DNA of 64,000 bases from NCBI GenBank assembly GCA_947473475.1, contig CANJBZ010000003.1, positions 1 to 64,000 of the forward strand, written 5' to 3'. This document shows positions 51,424-62,540 of this stretch, piece by piece (the stretch's first letter is position 1; every line of letters starts with the position of its first letter). The notes under the pieces were generated by a model. That model had not been told where the DNA came from. It saw only the letters and a list, made by a program, of their open reading frames with translations, and searched no databases. The position numbers and the translations under genes are program-made. This DNA is from Alphaproteobacteria bacterium (GTDB taxonomy: Bacteria > Pseudomonadota > Alphaproteobacteria > Micropepsales > Micropepsaceae).

Positions 51424-52950
51424 TTACTGCCAGGTGGGGCTTTCCTTTTCCCGTTCAAGAAACAAGTCGCATTGCTGCCGCCGCAGGCCTTCTCCTGCAG
51501 CCGCGCCCTGAGCGGCGAAGGACATGTAGGCCATCGCCTTGGCATCGAAACGGTTCCAGCGCGGCACGCCTGCGCCGTTGGGATCGCCAGTTTTGGCAAA
51601 GTTCGTCCAGTAAGTTTGTATCTGCTCCGATAGTGCCAGTTCCGCCGGACGGGCCATTCTGAGGGCGCTCAATGCGGGCGTGCCGAAGACGAATGGGATT
51701 TCGTCGGTGTGCGTCGAACCGTTGGTCTGTCCGGGAAAATCACGGCTGAATTGGAATTGGTAAAAGGGCTGGCCGGTCTGCGCGTGCTGCAAGCCCGTCA
51801 GCTGGACGCGGCAGCGATGCGATTGATCCGTGCCGTATTGCACCGCGATATCGCCGTAAACGGGATCGGGTGGCGGCAAGCGGCGTCCGTCGAATCCATA
51901 GGCGTCGAAAACGCGATTGGCCCGAGAGCCATACTGCATCCGGATCATCTGCCCGAGTGCGGCCGGGGGCACGCGAACGAATCCTTCGCGCAACGTGTTA
52001 CCCAGCATGAACGGCACCGGATGCTGCTTGCCCTCCGCGTAGAGTCTCAGCGGTTGCTCCGTGAGGACATAGCCGTCGAGATTGACCGGTTTGCAGATTT
52101 CTTGATTGATCCAAGCCGCGTTCAAAACATCGGCGGCACGCTTGCTGCGCAGAAAGCCGATCTGGCCCTCATGCGGCGCTTTGAGCATACGGGCGACGCC
52201 GGTGCATTCCTCTTCCTGCTGCTTCAGTGTTGGGTAGATTTTTCTCAAAGGCCCCGACTCCGCGATGGCGCGGTGGAACAGCCCCTTGGCGAGCGGCGAC
52301 ACCAGCAACAATTGCACGTCCTCGGCGCCCGCGGATTCGCCGAAAATGGTGACGTTGCCCGGATCGCCCCCGAAAGCGGCGATATTGTTCTTTACCCAGC
52401 GCAAAGCCGCGACCTGATCCAGCAAGCCGTAATTGCCCGAGGCCTGATGCGGGTTTTCCTTCGTCAGTTCGGGATGCGCGAAAAATCCGAACACGCCCAG
52501 GCGATATTGGGCGGTCACGACCACGACGCCGTGCTTTGCCAGGGCCGAGCCGTCGAAGAACGGCGTGTTGGTCCAGCCCTCCGTATTGCCGCCGCCGTGA
52601 AACCAAACCATGACGGCGCGCTTGGAAGCTGCCGGCCATTCCGGCGTCCAAATGTTCAGCGTCAGGCAGTCTTCACTGGTGTCGTTGAAGTTGGGCTGCA
52701 TGCAGGCATGGCCGAAGGCGCGGCCGTCGCGCGTTCCCGTCCAAGGGACAACCGCTTGCGGCTCGCGCCACCGCAACTCACCCACGGGCGGCGCTGCAAA
52801 CGGAATGTTTTTAAAAATGCCCTCGCCGTTTTGGACTGCGCCGCTAAGCTTACCGTCATTAACATTTACCGTGAGGCTCGCGGTTTCCGCCGAACTGCTT
52901 CCGCCAAGAAGCAGCGCGCAAACCGCCAAAATTCCGGTCGTCAGTTTCAT
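51424..52950 (-). CDS. exported carboxylesterase, type B
   Basis: A 508-residue alpha/beta hydrolase of the type B carboxylesterase family with a signal peptide (TGILAVCALLLGGSSSA). FKNIPFAAPPVGELRWREPQ, EDCLTLNIW, FHGGGNTEGW (oxyanion) and VTIFGESAGAEDV (nucleophile Ser) are all present. It is a probable secreted or periplasmic esterase of unknown substrate, transcribed alone. Confidence 0.92.
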   Translation of the reverse strand: MKLTTGILAVCALLLGGSSSAETASLTVNVNDGKLSGAVQNGEGIFKNIPFAAPPVGELRWREPQAVVPWTGTRDGRAFGHACMQPNFNDTSEDCLTLNIWTPEWPAASKRAVMVWFHGGGNTEGWTNTPFFDGSALAKHGVVVVTAQYRLGVFGFFAHPELTKENPHQASGNYGLLDQVAALRWVKNNIAAFGGDPGNVTIFGESAGAEDVQLLLVSPLAKGLFHRAIAESGPLRKIYPTLKQQEEECTGVARMLKAPHEGQIGFLRSKRAADVLNAAWINQEICKPVNLDGYVLTEQPLRLYAEGKQHPVPFMLGNTLREGFVRVPPAALGQMIRMQYGSRANRVFDAYGFDGRRLPPPDPVYGDIAVQYGTDQSHRCRVQLTGLQHAQTGQPFYQFQFSRDFPGQTNGSTHTDEIPFVFGTPALSALRMARPAELALSEQIQTYWTNFAKTGDPNGAGVPRWNRFDAKAMAYMSFAAQGAAAGEGLRRQQCDLFLEREKESPTWQ

Positions 52951-52986
52951 CGAGCGCCTCCGCCATTCGCTACCGGCACTGTGAAA

Positions 52987-53340
52987 TCAAGGCGAGTTTG
53001 AGGGCACAAGTTCTTCGAGCACTTTGACCAAAGGAGGCAGGCGGTCGCGAACCACCGACCAAACCAGGTCGATTCGCACATCGCCATAACCGTGGATCAA
53101 GCGATGCCGCATCCCGGTTATCTCGCGCCATGGGATTGCTGGATGAGACGTCCTAACGCCGGCAGAAATTTTACCGGCTGCCTCTCCAAGAACCTCTAGC
53201 GATCGGATGACGGCATTCTGATGAAGACGGCTGTCCAGAAACGTCGTCTCGTCCAGAGCCTCGACGAAGCTCAGTGCGTCGCGCGCAGCCAGCAGCATAT
53301 CGAGAAGAAGTGCTGAATCGCGTTCCGGCAGTTCAGCCAT
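52987..53340 (-). CDS. hepT: HepT-like toxin (DUF86 domain)
   Basis: A 117-residue HEPN-domain protein. The putative RNase motif is RHRLIHGY, an R-x4-H with the tyrosine that the partner nucleotidyltransferase AMPylates in characterised HepT/MntA pairs. It overlaps the upstream mntA-like gene by 8 bp. In the known system HepT is the toxin and MntA neutralises it. Confidence 0.88.
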   Translation of the reverse strand: MAELPERDSALLLDMLLAARDALSFVEALDETTFLDSRLHQNAVIRSLEVLGEAAGKISAGVRTSHPAIPWREITGMRHRLIHGYGDVRIDLVWSVVRDRLPPLVKVLEELVPSNSP

Positions 53341-53659
53341 AAATTGGCTCAGTACCGCTTAGGATAGCCCGGCGACGTATGAAATTGCGGCTGCGTTCAA
53401 CGGCCTCTCTCTCCACCAAGTCCACCTGACGATTGAGAAGGCTCTCTAACGCTTCTCTGAATGCCTCGAATGTGACGAGATCGTTCCGCACCGTAGGCGC
53501 GAAACTGACAAGGAGGTCGACGTCGCTATTAGCCGGATTGAATTGCGTCCCGTGCGCCGCAGACCCGAATATGTCCAAGCGCGCCACATGATAACGGTGA
53601 CACAGCGCGATGAGAGCGTCGCGCTGCTCCGCGATCTCCTCAAGCATCTGGTCCTCCAT
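53333..53659 (-). CDS. mntA: MntA-like nucleotidyltransferase antitoxin
   Basis: A 108-residue minimal nucleotidyltransferase. The active site reads FGSAAHGTQFNPANSDVDLLV. The spacing between GS and DxD is twelve residues, slightly longer than the ten typical of MntA. The start is ATG 53659 or 53647; the ORF start at 53710 enters the acs 3' region. It precedes hepT with an 8-bp overlap, the standard antitoxin-first order. Confidence 0.87.
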   Translation of the reverse strand: MEDQMLEEIAEQRDALIALCHRYHVARLDIFGSAAHGTQFNPANSDVDLLVSFAPTVRNDLVTFEAFREALESLLNRQVDLVEREAVERSRNFIRRRAILSGTEPIYG

Positions 53660-53714
53660 CACTTCATTCCGGCGAATGGTAGGTGAAGTGTTGTCCCGGA
53701 GCAAATTCACCCCG

Positions 53715-55655
53715 TCAGACGACGCTTTTGCGGTTCTTCACCAAATCGTCAACCACGGAAGGATCGGCGAGCGTTGATGTATCGCCAACGTGCGCGATGT
53801 CGTTTTCGGCGATTTTGCGTAGGATGCGGCGCATGATTTTGCCGGAGCGTGTTTTCGGTAAGCCCGGTGCGAACTGGATCACATCGGGGCGGGCAATCGG
53901 GCTGATCTGCTGCGCGACCCAATGCTTCAGTTCGGTTTCCAGGGCTTCCGATGGCGTCTGTCCCAGCTTCAATGTCACGTAGGCGTAGATGCCCTGTCCC
54001 TTGATGTCGTGCGGGAACCCGACCACGGCGGCCTCCGCCACTTTCAGATTTCCGACCAGCGCTGATTCCACTTCCGCCGTTCCCAAGCGGTGGCCGGAGA
54101 CGTTGATGACGTCGTCCACGCGACCGGTGATCCAGTAATAGCCGTCTTCGTCGCGGCGGCAGCCGTCGCCGGTGAAATACATCCCCGGATAGGCTTTGAA
54201 ATAGGTGTCGATGAAACGCTGGTGATCGCCATAGACCGTACGCATTTGGCCCGGCCAGGAATCGGTCAGCACCAAATTACCGCTCGTTGCGCCTTCCAGA
54301 ATATTCCCGTTCTGGTCCACGAGCGCCGGCAGGATGCCGAAAAGCGGTTTGGTTGCCGAGCCCGGTTTCAAATCGGTTGCGCCCGGCAGCGGCGAAATCA
54401 GAATGCCGCCGGTTTCCGTCTGCCACCACGTATCCACAATCGGGCAACGGGAATCGCCGACGATGCGGTGATACCAAAGCCAGGCTTCCGGATTGATCGG
54501 CTCGCCGACCGAACCCAGCAGACGCAGCGACGCGCGGCTCGTTTTCTTCACCGGCGCGTCGCCCTCGCGCATGAGCGCGCGAATAGCCGTCGGCGCGGTA
54601 TAGAAGATGTTGACCCTGTGCTTGTCGATCACCTCCCAGAACCGCGACGTCGTCGGGTAATTGGGGATGCCCTCGAACATCAGCGTGGTGGCGCCGTTCG
54701 CAAGCGGCCCATAGACGATGTAACTGTGTCCGGTCACCCAGCCGACATCGGCCGTACACCAGTACGTGTCGCCCTCGTGGTAATCGAAGACATATTTGTG
54801 CGTGAAGGCGGCATAGCAAAGATAGCCGGCGCTGGTGTGCAGTACACCCTTGGGTTTTCCCGTCGATCCTGACGTGTACAGAATAAACAGCGGGTCTTCG
54901 GCGCCCATCTCCTCCGGCGGGCAGTCCTCGGACACCTTCGCCGCTTCCTCGTGGTACCAGACGTCGCGTCCCGCACGCATCAACTCCGCGGCGCCGGTGC
55001 GCTTGACGACGATCACGCGCTTGACGTCTTCGCATTGTGTCAGCGCCACGTCGGTGTTGCGCTTCAGCGGGACGGACTTGCCGCCGCGCAAGCCTTCATC
55101 GGCGGTTATGACCACCTCGCTCTTGCAATCGAGGATGCGTCCGGCGAGCGAATCCGGCGAGAAGCCCGCGAACACCACCGAATGGACAGCCCCGATGCGT
55201 GCACAGGCGAGCATCGCGTAAGTCGCTTCGGGAATCATGGGCAGATAGATGGTTACGCGGTCGCCGCGATTGACGCCGTTCGCCTTCAGCACGTTCGCGA
55301 AACGGCAGACTTCCCGGTGCAACTCGGCATAGGTGATATGGCGCGATTGGCTGGGGTCATCGCCTTCCCAGATGATGGCCGTCTGATTGGCGCGGGCGGG
55401 CAGATGCCGGTCGATGCAGTTCGCCGAGACGTTCAGCGTGCCGTCTTCGAACCAGCGAATGTGGAAATCGTGCAGATCGAATGAGGTATCCTTCACCTTG
55501 GTGAAGGGCTTCATCCATTGCAGCTTGCGTCCCTCTTCCCCCCAGAACGCGTCCGGGTGCGCGACCGAATCCAGATACCAGCCCTCATATTTGTCCGGGT
55601 CGATATAGGCGCGCTTTTTCCATTCGGACGAGACGGGAATGAGGGTATCGGACAT
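53715..55655 (-). CDS. acs: acetyl-CoA synthetase
   Basis: A 646-residue AMP-forming acetate:CoA ligase. The core motif [22 protein letters not shown] and [16 protein letters not shown] are present, and the C-terminal domain has the catalytic lysine region [19 protein letters not shown], which is regulated by acetylation in other bacteria. The full length agrees with the family. It lets the cell use acetate and is transcribed away from the divergent FAH gene. Confidence 0.95.
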   Translation of the reverse strand: MSDTLIPVSSEWKKRAYIDPDKYEGWYLDSVAHPDAFWGEEGRKLQWMKPFTKVKDTSFDLHDFHIRWFEDGTLNVSANCIDRHLPARANQTAIIWEGDDPSQSRHITYAELHREVCRFANVLKANGVNRGDRVTIYLPMIPEATYAMLACARIGAVHSVVFAGFSPDSLAGRILDCKSEVVITADEGLRGGKSVPLKRNTDVALTQCEDVKRVIVVKRTGAAELMRAGRDVWYHEEAAKVSEDCPPEEMGAEDPLFILYTSGSTGKPKGVLHTSAGYLCYAAFTHKYVFDYHEGDTYWCTADVGWVTGHSYIVYGPLANGATTLMFEGIPNYPTTSRFWEVIDKHRVNIFYTAPTAIRALMREGDAPVKKTSRASLRLLGSVGEPINPEAWLWYHRIVGDSRCPIVDTWWQTETGGILISPLPGATDLKPGSATKPLFGILPALVDQNGNILEGATSGNLVLTDSWPGQMRTVYGDHQRFIDTYFKAYPGMYFTGDGCRRDEDGYYWITGRVDDVINVSGHRLGTAEVESALVGNLKVAEAAVVGFPHDIKGQGIYAYVTLKLGQTPSEALETELKHWVAQQISPIARPDVIQFAPGLPKTRSGKIMRRILRKIAENDIAHVGDTSTLADPSVVDDLVKNRKSVV

Positions 55656-55807
55656 GCGGTTTCCTTAGGGGTATTTTGACCGATATTGGCCGGGCAGGCG
55701 CGGTGCTTCAAGCGGACGGCGCACTCCGGACCTGCGGCGTAATCGGGGCTTCCGCTGGCAGCGTCTAATGGTACAAGCGGCCTCGCCCCGCCCCGGAAGG
55801 AGTTTTC

Positions 55808-56494
55808 ATGAGCGCGCAGCTGGTTTTTCAGATTCCTGAAGTTACCCTTCCCATCGTAGGGACCGCCATGCGCTTTCCGGTGCGGCGAGTCTACTGCGTG
55901 GGCCGTAATTATTTGGAGCATATCCGCGAACTTGGGAATGACGAGCGCGAGCCGCCCTTCTTCTTTGCCAAGCATCGCGACACGATCGTGGAGAGCGACA
56001 GCGAGGTGCGCTACCCCAGCCTGACCAGCCTCTATCAGCATGAGCTGGAAATGGTGGTCGCCATGAAGTCCGGCAGCGAGAACATGAAGAAGGAAGACGC
56101 CCTCAACCACGTCTTCGGTTATGCGGTCGGTCTCGACATGACCCGGCGGGATCTTCAGACGATCTCCCGCAAGAAGGAACAGCCCTGGGAAATCGGCAAA
56201 TCCTTTGAGCAGTCGGCGCCCTGTTCTGCCATCCTGCCGGCCGAGAAAAGCGGTCATCTGTCGAAGGGCAAAATCCAGCTCACCGTCAACGGCACGCTCA
56301 AGCAGAACGGCGACCTGGAACAAATGATCTGGAACGTGCCGGAAATCATCGCGGCGTTGTCGACGCAGGTGGGCCTTGCGGCAGGCGATCTGATCTATAC
56401 CGGCACCCCAGCCGGTGTCGCGGCCTGCGCCCGGGGCGACAAGCTCGTCGGCACGGTCGAAGGCCTCCCGGAGCTTGCCATTACGATTGCCTGA
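55808..56494 (+). CDS. fumarylacetoacetate hydrolase family protein
   Basis: A 228-residue FAH-fold protein. The signature FPVRRVYCVGRNYLEHIRELGN, PFFFAKHRDTIV, ELEMVVAMKSGSENM, YAVGLDMTRRDLQ and GDLIYTGTPAGVAACARGDKL is present, with acidic metal-binding residues. Members split C-C bonds of acylpyruvates or act as isomerases and decarboxylases in aromatic degradation. GGAAGGAG precedes the ATG. It may serve the aromatic pathways suggested elsewhere in the window. Confidence 0.9.
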   Translation: MSAQLVFQIPEVTLPIVGTAMRFPVRRVYCVGRNYLEHIRELGNDEREPPFFFAKHRDTIVESDSEVRYPSLTSLYQHELEMVVAMKSGSENMKKEDALNHVFGYAVGLDMTRRDLQTISRKKEQPWEIGKSFEQSAPCSAILPAEKSGHLSKGKIQLTVNGTLKQNGDLEQMIWNVPEIIAALSTQVGLAAGDLIYTGTPAGVAACARGDKLVGTVEGLPELAITIA

Positions 56495-56603
56495 CCCGCC
56501 GGCATCGCGCGGTGCCTGAGGAACCTTATTGTGTGCGGCAGGAACCAAGGCCGCGCCTCCGGTCCCTTGACATGTCGCCCCATCGGCGCATCAATCCGCC
56601 CAA

Positions 56604-58619
<2,016 letters not shown>

Positions 58620-58632
58620 CGGATTGCGTTGC

Positions 58633-58896
58633 ATGCGATGGGGCTCAGTCGTGCTGCTCGCGGCAGTGCTTACAGGTTGCGAGCAGCCCATGTCGGGCGA
58701 CGAGACACTGGCGTTTCAAGAAAATGGCTTCCGAGTGATTGAAGTCTTTGCGAATGGAACGTGCAGTTTAGTCGACAGACACGGAGAGACGTTTTTCTCC
58801 CTGCAGGGTTGTGATTGGCGCCGAGCAGGCAACAACCGCGTTGGGTTCCCTCTATGGGACTGGAGCGCTGCGCCTGACGGGAGGTTCGCCAATTAG
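58633..58896 (+). CDS. small lipoprotein of unknown function
   Basis: An 87-residue protein with a lipobox (GSVVLLAAVLTGCEQP). The short mature domain (VFANGTCSLVDRHGETFFSLQGCDWRR) has two cysteines that could pair. ATG 58633 follows thiC by 13 bp. I recognise no family; it may be a recent or fast-evolving gene. Translation is plausible but unproven. Confidence 0.55.
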   Translation: MRWGSVVLLAAVLTGCEQPMSGDETLAFQENGFRVIEVFANGTCSLVDRHGETFFSLQGCDWRRAGNNRVGFPLWDWSAAPDGRFAN

Positions 58897-58956
58897 AAAA
58901 TTCGGTATGCGATAAGTGAACACGTTATCGCCGCTCGTTGTGTTGGTGCCGGTCAC

Positions 58957-59211
58957 GTGAAACTGGACGCTCTGACGTTGTACGGCGTGGCGGCTTTGGC
59001 CGTCATGCTCGTCTGTTATGCGCTGGAGCGCCGGAGTCCGTGGTTCATCTTCGGAATGGCGCTGTCGTGCCTCGCCGCGTCGGTGTACGGATTCCTGCAA
59101 GGCGCGTGGCCATTCGGTGTGCTGGAAGTCATCTGGTCTGCCATCGCCTTCCGCCGCTGGTGGGGCGACCACCATCTCCCTCGCCCCCAACGGGGGAGAG
59201 GGCCGGGGTGA
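58957..59211 (+). CDS. small membrane protein with repeat-encoded C-terminus
   Basis: An 84-residue ORF from a GTG start with two helices (LTLYGVAALAVMLVCYAL and WFIFGMALSCLAASVYGFLQG), then FRRWWGDHH. The last residues (LPRPQRGRGPG) are encoded by the palindromic element at 59176. The RBS is weak. It resembles small alphaproteobacterial membrane proteins of unknown role (pattern FGVLEVIWSAIAFRRWW); moderate confidence. Confidence 0.6.
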   Translation: MKLDALTLYGVAALAVMLVCYALERRSPWFIFGMALSCLAASVYGFLQGAWPFGVLEVIWSAIAFRRWWGDHHLPRPQRGRGPG

Positions 59212-59312
59212 GGGGGAGATTTATCCGCCGCACAGGTGCCGATCCTGACAAGCCGCGCCTTCCCAACCACCGCCCCCTCACCCTAACCCTCTCCCCGAAT
59301 GGGGAGAGGGGA
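59176..59312. repeat. composite palindromic intergenic element
   Basis: Left end ctccctcgcccccaacgggg plus gagagggccggggtgaggggga; right end cgccccctcaccctaaccctctccccgaatggggagagggg. The ends are inverted relative to each other around a core of about 50-60 bp (gatttatccgccgcacagg ...). It is a variant of the family with the ctctccc/gggagag end sequence. Confidence 0.8.
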
Positions 59313-59426
59313 CGGACGACAACATTTGGTGATCTGGGTTGCAAAGCGCGAGCCCTGCCGCAACATCCTTGTCCATGCTACGTTTGCTTGACGGATGGAG
59401 GGGCAACTCCTCCGAAAGGGACGGAA

Positions 59427-59768
59427 ATGAAAACAAGAAACAGAGTTCTTATCGGCGCCTTGGCCGGAGTCATGCTGGCGACGCCCGTTCTGGCGGCCGC
59501 CGATGACGCTTGCCTGCAGCACAACCGTATCTGGAGCACGCGCGTGGTGGATCCCGTCACGGTGGTGGCGACGGATCAAACCCAGCATCGCTATACGATC
59601 CACATGAATCCGGGCTGTGTCGGCCTTACCAATGGCGGCTCTCGCCTCGTTTTCCGGACATGGCAGAATCTCGGCTGCGTGGACAAAGGCAGCATCCTTG
59701 GCGTGGAGGTTCCCGGCATGGGCTTCGTCTCATGCTCGATTTCCGGCGTGACGGCAGGGGCGCCCTAA
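59427..59768 (+). CDS. exported DUF6491-like protein
   Basis: A 113-residue protein with a signal peptide (RVLIGALAGVMLATPVLAA). The mature core reads ACLQHNRIWSTRVVDPVTVV-type sequence, RYTIHMNPGCVGLTNG, LVFRTWQNLGCVDKGSILGV and GFVSCSISGV, with four cysteines. It is a paralogue of the next gene. The family name is from memory; the function is unknown. ATG 59427 has AAGGGACGG ahead; the track start at 58938 runs through the repeat element. Confidence 0.78.
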   Translation: MKTRNRVLIGALAGVMLATPVLAAADDACLQHNRIWSTRVVDPVTVVATDQTQHRYTIHMNPGCVGLTNGGSRLVFRTWQNLGCVDKGSILGVEVPGMGFVSCSISGVTAGAP

Positions 59769-59800
59769 ATCGGCTCCAATTGATGACTATCAAAGCCATA

Positions 59801-59828
59801 AAAGCGGGCCGGTTATCCGGCCTGCTTT
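59801..59828 (+). terminator. rho-independent-type hairpin between the DUF6491-like genes
   Basis: aaagcgggccgg-ttat-ccggcctgcttt forms an 11-12-bp stem (one bulge) ending in T residues, between the two paralogues. It probably ends the first transcript. Confidence 0.75.
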
Positions 59829-59853
59829 GTGGATTGAACATCGAGGAAAAGCG

Positions 59854-60207
59854 ATGAATCGGACCAAGACAATTATAATCGGCGTTCTGATGGGTGCGAC
59901 GCTGGCATCGCCCGTTCTGGCAGCGGAAACCGCATGTCTGCCATCGAACCGCATCTGGGGCTGGCAGGCCGTCAACGATCGCACGCTTACCGTGACAGAC
60001 CGGAACTACAATCGATACACGGTGCATCTGTCCGGCGGCTGCATCAATTTGCGCCAGTATGTCGCCGATCCGCTTGTATTCCGTACGCGGACGGAGTTGG
60101 GCTGTGTTGGCCAGGGCGACCGGATCGCATTCAACTCGCCGGGCCTCGGGCCGATGACGTGCTTTGTCACCGGCGTCGATGGTGCCCCGAAGCAAGCGGG
60201 GAAATAG
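59854..60207 (+). CDS. exported DUF6491-like protein, second copy
   Basis: A 117-residue paralogue of the gene upstream: signal peptide (IIIGVLMGATLASPVLA), then ACLPSNRIWGWQAVNDRTLTV, YTVHLSGGCINLRQ, LVFRTRTELGCVGQGDRIAF and MTCFVTGVDG, with four cysteines in matching positions. GAGGAAAA precedes the ATG. It is a tandem duplication with separate transcription likely because of the hairpin between them. Confidence 0.8.
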   Translation: MNRTKTIIIGVLMGATLASPVLAAETACLPSNRIWGWQAVNDRTLTVTDRNYNRYTVHLSGGCINLRQYVADPLVFRTRTELGCVGQGDRIAFNSPGLGPMTCFVTGVDGAPKQAGK

Positions 60208-60227
60208 GCGTTTGGCGCTCTGGGACG

Positions 60228-61223
60228 CTAGGCGAAGAGCCCTTTGACCATCCGCCGCTCGCCAACCTGAGCATTGCGCGTATTGAGGACCGGTGCATGC
60301 GCCAAAGCATGTGCCGGTCCTTCGTCTTTTACCGCTGCCAGCGCGATCAGCACCGCCGCAATGGCCGTCTCGGCTGCCCGAGCGGCGCCGTCGTCGACTT
60401 TCAGGGCCACACCCAATCCCAGGGATGGCAGAATGGCGACATAGACGCCCTCTGCGCCGGTCTTGACCGCAATCCCCGGGGTTTGGCGCATCAACTGCGT
60501 GCAGGGCCGCCCGGTGCCTGCGACAAGCTCTGGGTTCGCCATCATGGCCGCGACGATCCGGCGGCAGGCTGCTTGGCGCGCCGGCGGAAGGCCGTTGGGA
60601 TCGGCCAACACCGCCATGGCGCGCGCCAGCGCCGCCAGCGGAATCGCGAAATTCGGCACCGCGCAGCCGTCGATGCCATACGGGAGCGGGCCGGAGAGCG
60701 CCGCCAATTCGGTCAGCGTCCCGGCGACGGCACGTTGGACCGGATGGTCTACCTGTTCATAACCGGCCACCGAAGCCTCAAGCCCGCGCGCCAGCGTCAT
60801 GAAGCCGGTGTGCTTGCCGGAGCAATTGTTGTGTAACGGCGTCCAGCGTTCGCCGCTTTTGATCATGGCGACCGCCGTTCCCTCATGCGTCGGGCGATGC
60901 GGGCCGCAGGCAAAGTCCGTTGCCGTGCAGCCGATCCGCTCCTGCCAGGCGGCAATTCGCGTGGTGTGCTGCGGTTCGCCGGAATGCGAGGCGCACGCCA
61001 AGGCGATTTCCTCGTCGTTGAGGCCAAACCTCTCGGCGGCGCCCGATTCGATCAGCGGCACGGCCTGGACAGGCTTTAATGCGGAGCGGGGAAACACCGC
61101 ATGCTGCACGTCGCCGATAGCGATGCGTAAGCGGCCACTTGCATCGCATACGGCGATGGCCCCGCGGTGGATGCTTTCCACCATGGGTCCGCGGGTGACT
61201 TCGACAAGGACTGGGTTGGGCAT
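60228..61223 (-). CDS. asparaginase (type II/rhizobial-type family)
   Basis: A 331-residue protein of the asparaginase family typified by Rhizobium etli AnsA: VEVTRGPMVESIHRGAIAVCDA, FPRSALKPVQAVPLIESGAAERFGL, ASHSGEPQHT, LHNNCSGKHTGFMTLA and GIDGCAVPNFAIPL. This family is distinct from E. coli-type asparaginases and uses a Ser-Lys-Ser type active site with a zinc-binding Cys. It is probably cytoplasmic and transcribed alone. Confidence 0.92.
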   Translation of the reverse strand: MPNPVLVEVTRGPMVESIHRGAIAVCDASGRLRIAIGDVQHAVFPRSALKPVQAVPLIESGAAERFGLNDEEIALACASHSGEPQHTTRIAAWQERIGCTATDFACGPHRPTHEGTAVAMIKSGERWTPLHNNCSGKHTGFMTLARGLEASVAGYEQVDHPVQRAVAGTLTELAALSGPLPYGIDGCAVPNFAIPLAALARAMAVLADPNGLPPARQAACRRIVAAMMANPELVAGTGRPCTQLMRQTPGIAVKTGAEGVYVAILPSLGLGVALKVDDGAARAAETAIAAVLIALAAVKDEGPAHALAHAPVLNTRNAQVGERRMVKGLFA

Positions 61224-61230
61224 GGGAGGG

Positions 61231-61340
61231 GGTGAGTGGTGAGTTGGGAATAGTGAGTGGTGGTATGGTGGACGCGGCTAAAGCGATGGTAAAGGTTTAA
61301 CCGGCTGTTCGCCATTCACCATTCACCACTCACCACTCAC
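61231..61340. repeat. inverted (GTGARTG)n / (CAYTCAC)n heptamer repeats
   Basis: ggtgagtggtgag and tagtgagtggtgg on the left, ccattcaccattcaccactcaccactcacc on the right, spanning the divergent start region between the asparaginase and the SpoU gene. The right block is 4-5 near-exact heptamers. It could form a long cruciform. Confidence 0.7.
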
Positions 61341-61353
61341 CCACTTACCCACC

Positions 61354-61899
61354 ATGCGCGGTTATTTCTCCGTCGGCACCGACGGCATTTCCAAGCCTAT
61401 GAACCTAGGCAATCTGTTGCGGATTGCCCATTCGTTCGGGGCCAGTTTCTTTTTCACGGTCGGCGGACGCGTGCGGCTGGCCGATGCCATGTCCGATACG
61501 TCGGAAGCGGCCGGTCACATGCCGATGTATCAATATGCGACGCCCGATGAGCTTCAGCTTCCGCAAGGCTGCGATCTGGTGGGCGTGGAGATTACCGACG
61601 ATGCGACTGAGCTGCCGAGCTTCCGGCATCCTTTGCGCGCAGCCTATGTGTTTGGCGCCGAGCGCCTGTCGCTGTCTTCAGGAACGCTGGAGCGCTGCCG
61701 CTATGTGGTGAAAATTCCAACGCGCTTCTCCATCAATGTCGGCATGGCTGGCGCAATCGTGATGTACGATCGCCTGATTTCGCTCAGTCATTTTGCGGAG
61801 CGGCCTCTATTGCCGGGTGGGCCGCCAAATGGCGCTGTTCCGCCGCCCGAACGCTGGGGCAAGCCGATTCTACGGCGCCGCGATACGCGGCCAACATAA
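61354..61899 (+). CDS. SpoU/TrmH-family RNA methyltransferase
   Basis: A 181-residue SPOUT-fold methyltransferase. KPMNLGNLLRIAHSFGASFFFTVG is motif 1 of the family, AYVFGAERLSLS motif 2, and TRFSINVGMAGAIVMYDRL motif 3 with the conserved Asn. It probably 2'-O-methylates a tRNA or rRNA nucleotide; the exact target is uncertain. The ATG lies just after the heptamer repeats. Confidence 0.9.
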   Translation: MRGYFSVGTDGISKPMNLGNLLRIAHSFGASFFFTVGGRVRLADAMSDTSEAAGHMPMYQYATPDELQLPQGCDLVGVEITDDATELPSFRHPLRAAYVFGAERLSLSSGTLERCRYVVKIPTRFSINVGMAGAIVMYDRLISLSHFAERPLLPGGPPNGAVPPPERWGKPILRRRDTRPT

Positions 61900-61967
61900 G
61901 CAAAGCTTCAAATGGACGCCGAAATCATGTTTAAGGAAGCGGGCGTGCGATAAGGAGAAAAGCAGCG

Positions 61968-62498
61968 ATGCGTGCAAGCTGGGTAGCCAAAGCGCTCCTT
62001 TGCGGAAGTCTGCTGCTTTTTATTGGTGTTGCGCGTGCGGCGGACAACAAGCCGGAGCTGCTCGACAGCTTCCGGGACTGGCACGTATATCAGACCGGAA
62101 CGGGGCCGGACCGGCTCTGCTATGCGCTGTCCCAGCCCAAAGAGCTGACGCCGAAAAACGTCACCCGCGGTTCGGTATACTTTCTGATTTCGACGTGGCC
62201 CGGGCGAAAGGTGCGCAACGAGCCCTCCGTGGTGCCCGGCTATCAGTACAAGGACGGCGCCAAGACCGAAGTGCAGATCGGCATGGATAAATTCACCTTC
62301 TTTACGAAAAATGACGGCGCGACGGGCGGCGCGTGGATGGAAAACCCCGCCGATGAGCGCAAATTGATCGAGGCCATGAAAAAGGGCTCGGCGATGTCCA
62401 TATCCGGGACGTCGACGCGCGGGACGGCCACCAAGGACAATTATTCGCTGGCCGGCATTTCGGCGGCGCTGGATAAGCTCGACCAGGGCTGCAAGTAA
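61968..62498 (+). CDS. IalB-family (invasion-associated locus B) periplasmic protein
   Basis: A 176-residue protein with a signal peptide (VAKALLCGSLLLFIGVARA). DSFRDWHVYQTGTGPDRLCYALSQPKE and GSVYFLISTWPGRKVRNEPSVVPGY match the IalB family, and SISGTSTRGTATKDNYSL closes it. In Bartonella IalB aids erythrocyte invasion, but the family is general in free-living alphaproteobacteria, so no virulence role follows. AGGAGAAAAG precedes the ATG. Confidence 0.9.
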   Translation: MRASWVAKALLCGSLLLFIGVARAADNKPELLDSFRDWHVYQTGTGPDRLCYALSQPKELTPKNVTRGSVYFLISTWPGRKVRNEPSVVPGYQYKDGAKTEVQIGMDKFTFFTKNDGATGGAWMENPADERKLIEAMKKGSAMSISGTSTRGTATKDNYSLAGISAALDKLDQGCK

Positions 62499-62540
62499 GG
62501 CCGTCCCTATCGCCGCTCGCGTGGGGGCGGGATCAACGGA

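Noticed and set aside
51709-53001. 430-aa plus-strand ORF opposite the carboxylesterase
   Set aside because: Shadow of the esterase; no recognisable domain.
61231-61340. Possible CRISPR or tandem regulatory array
   Set aside because: Units are only 7 bp and arranged as inverted blocks; there are no 24-40 bp repeats with unique spacers.
61968-62498. Virulence (invasion) locus
   Set aside because: The IalB family is widespread in free-living alphaproteobacteria; no other invasion genes are present.
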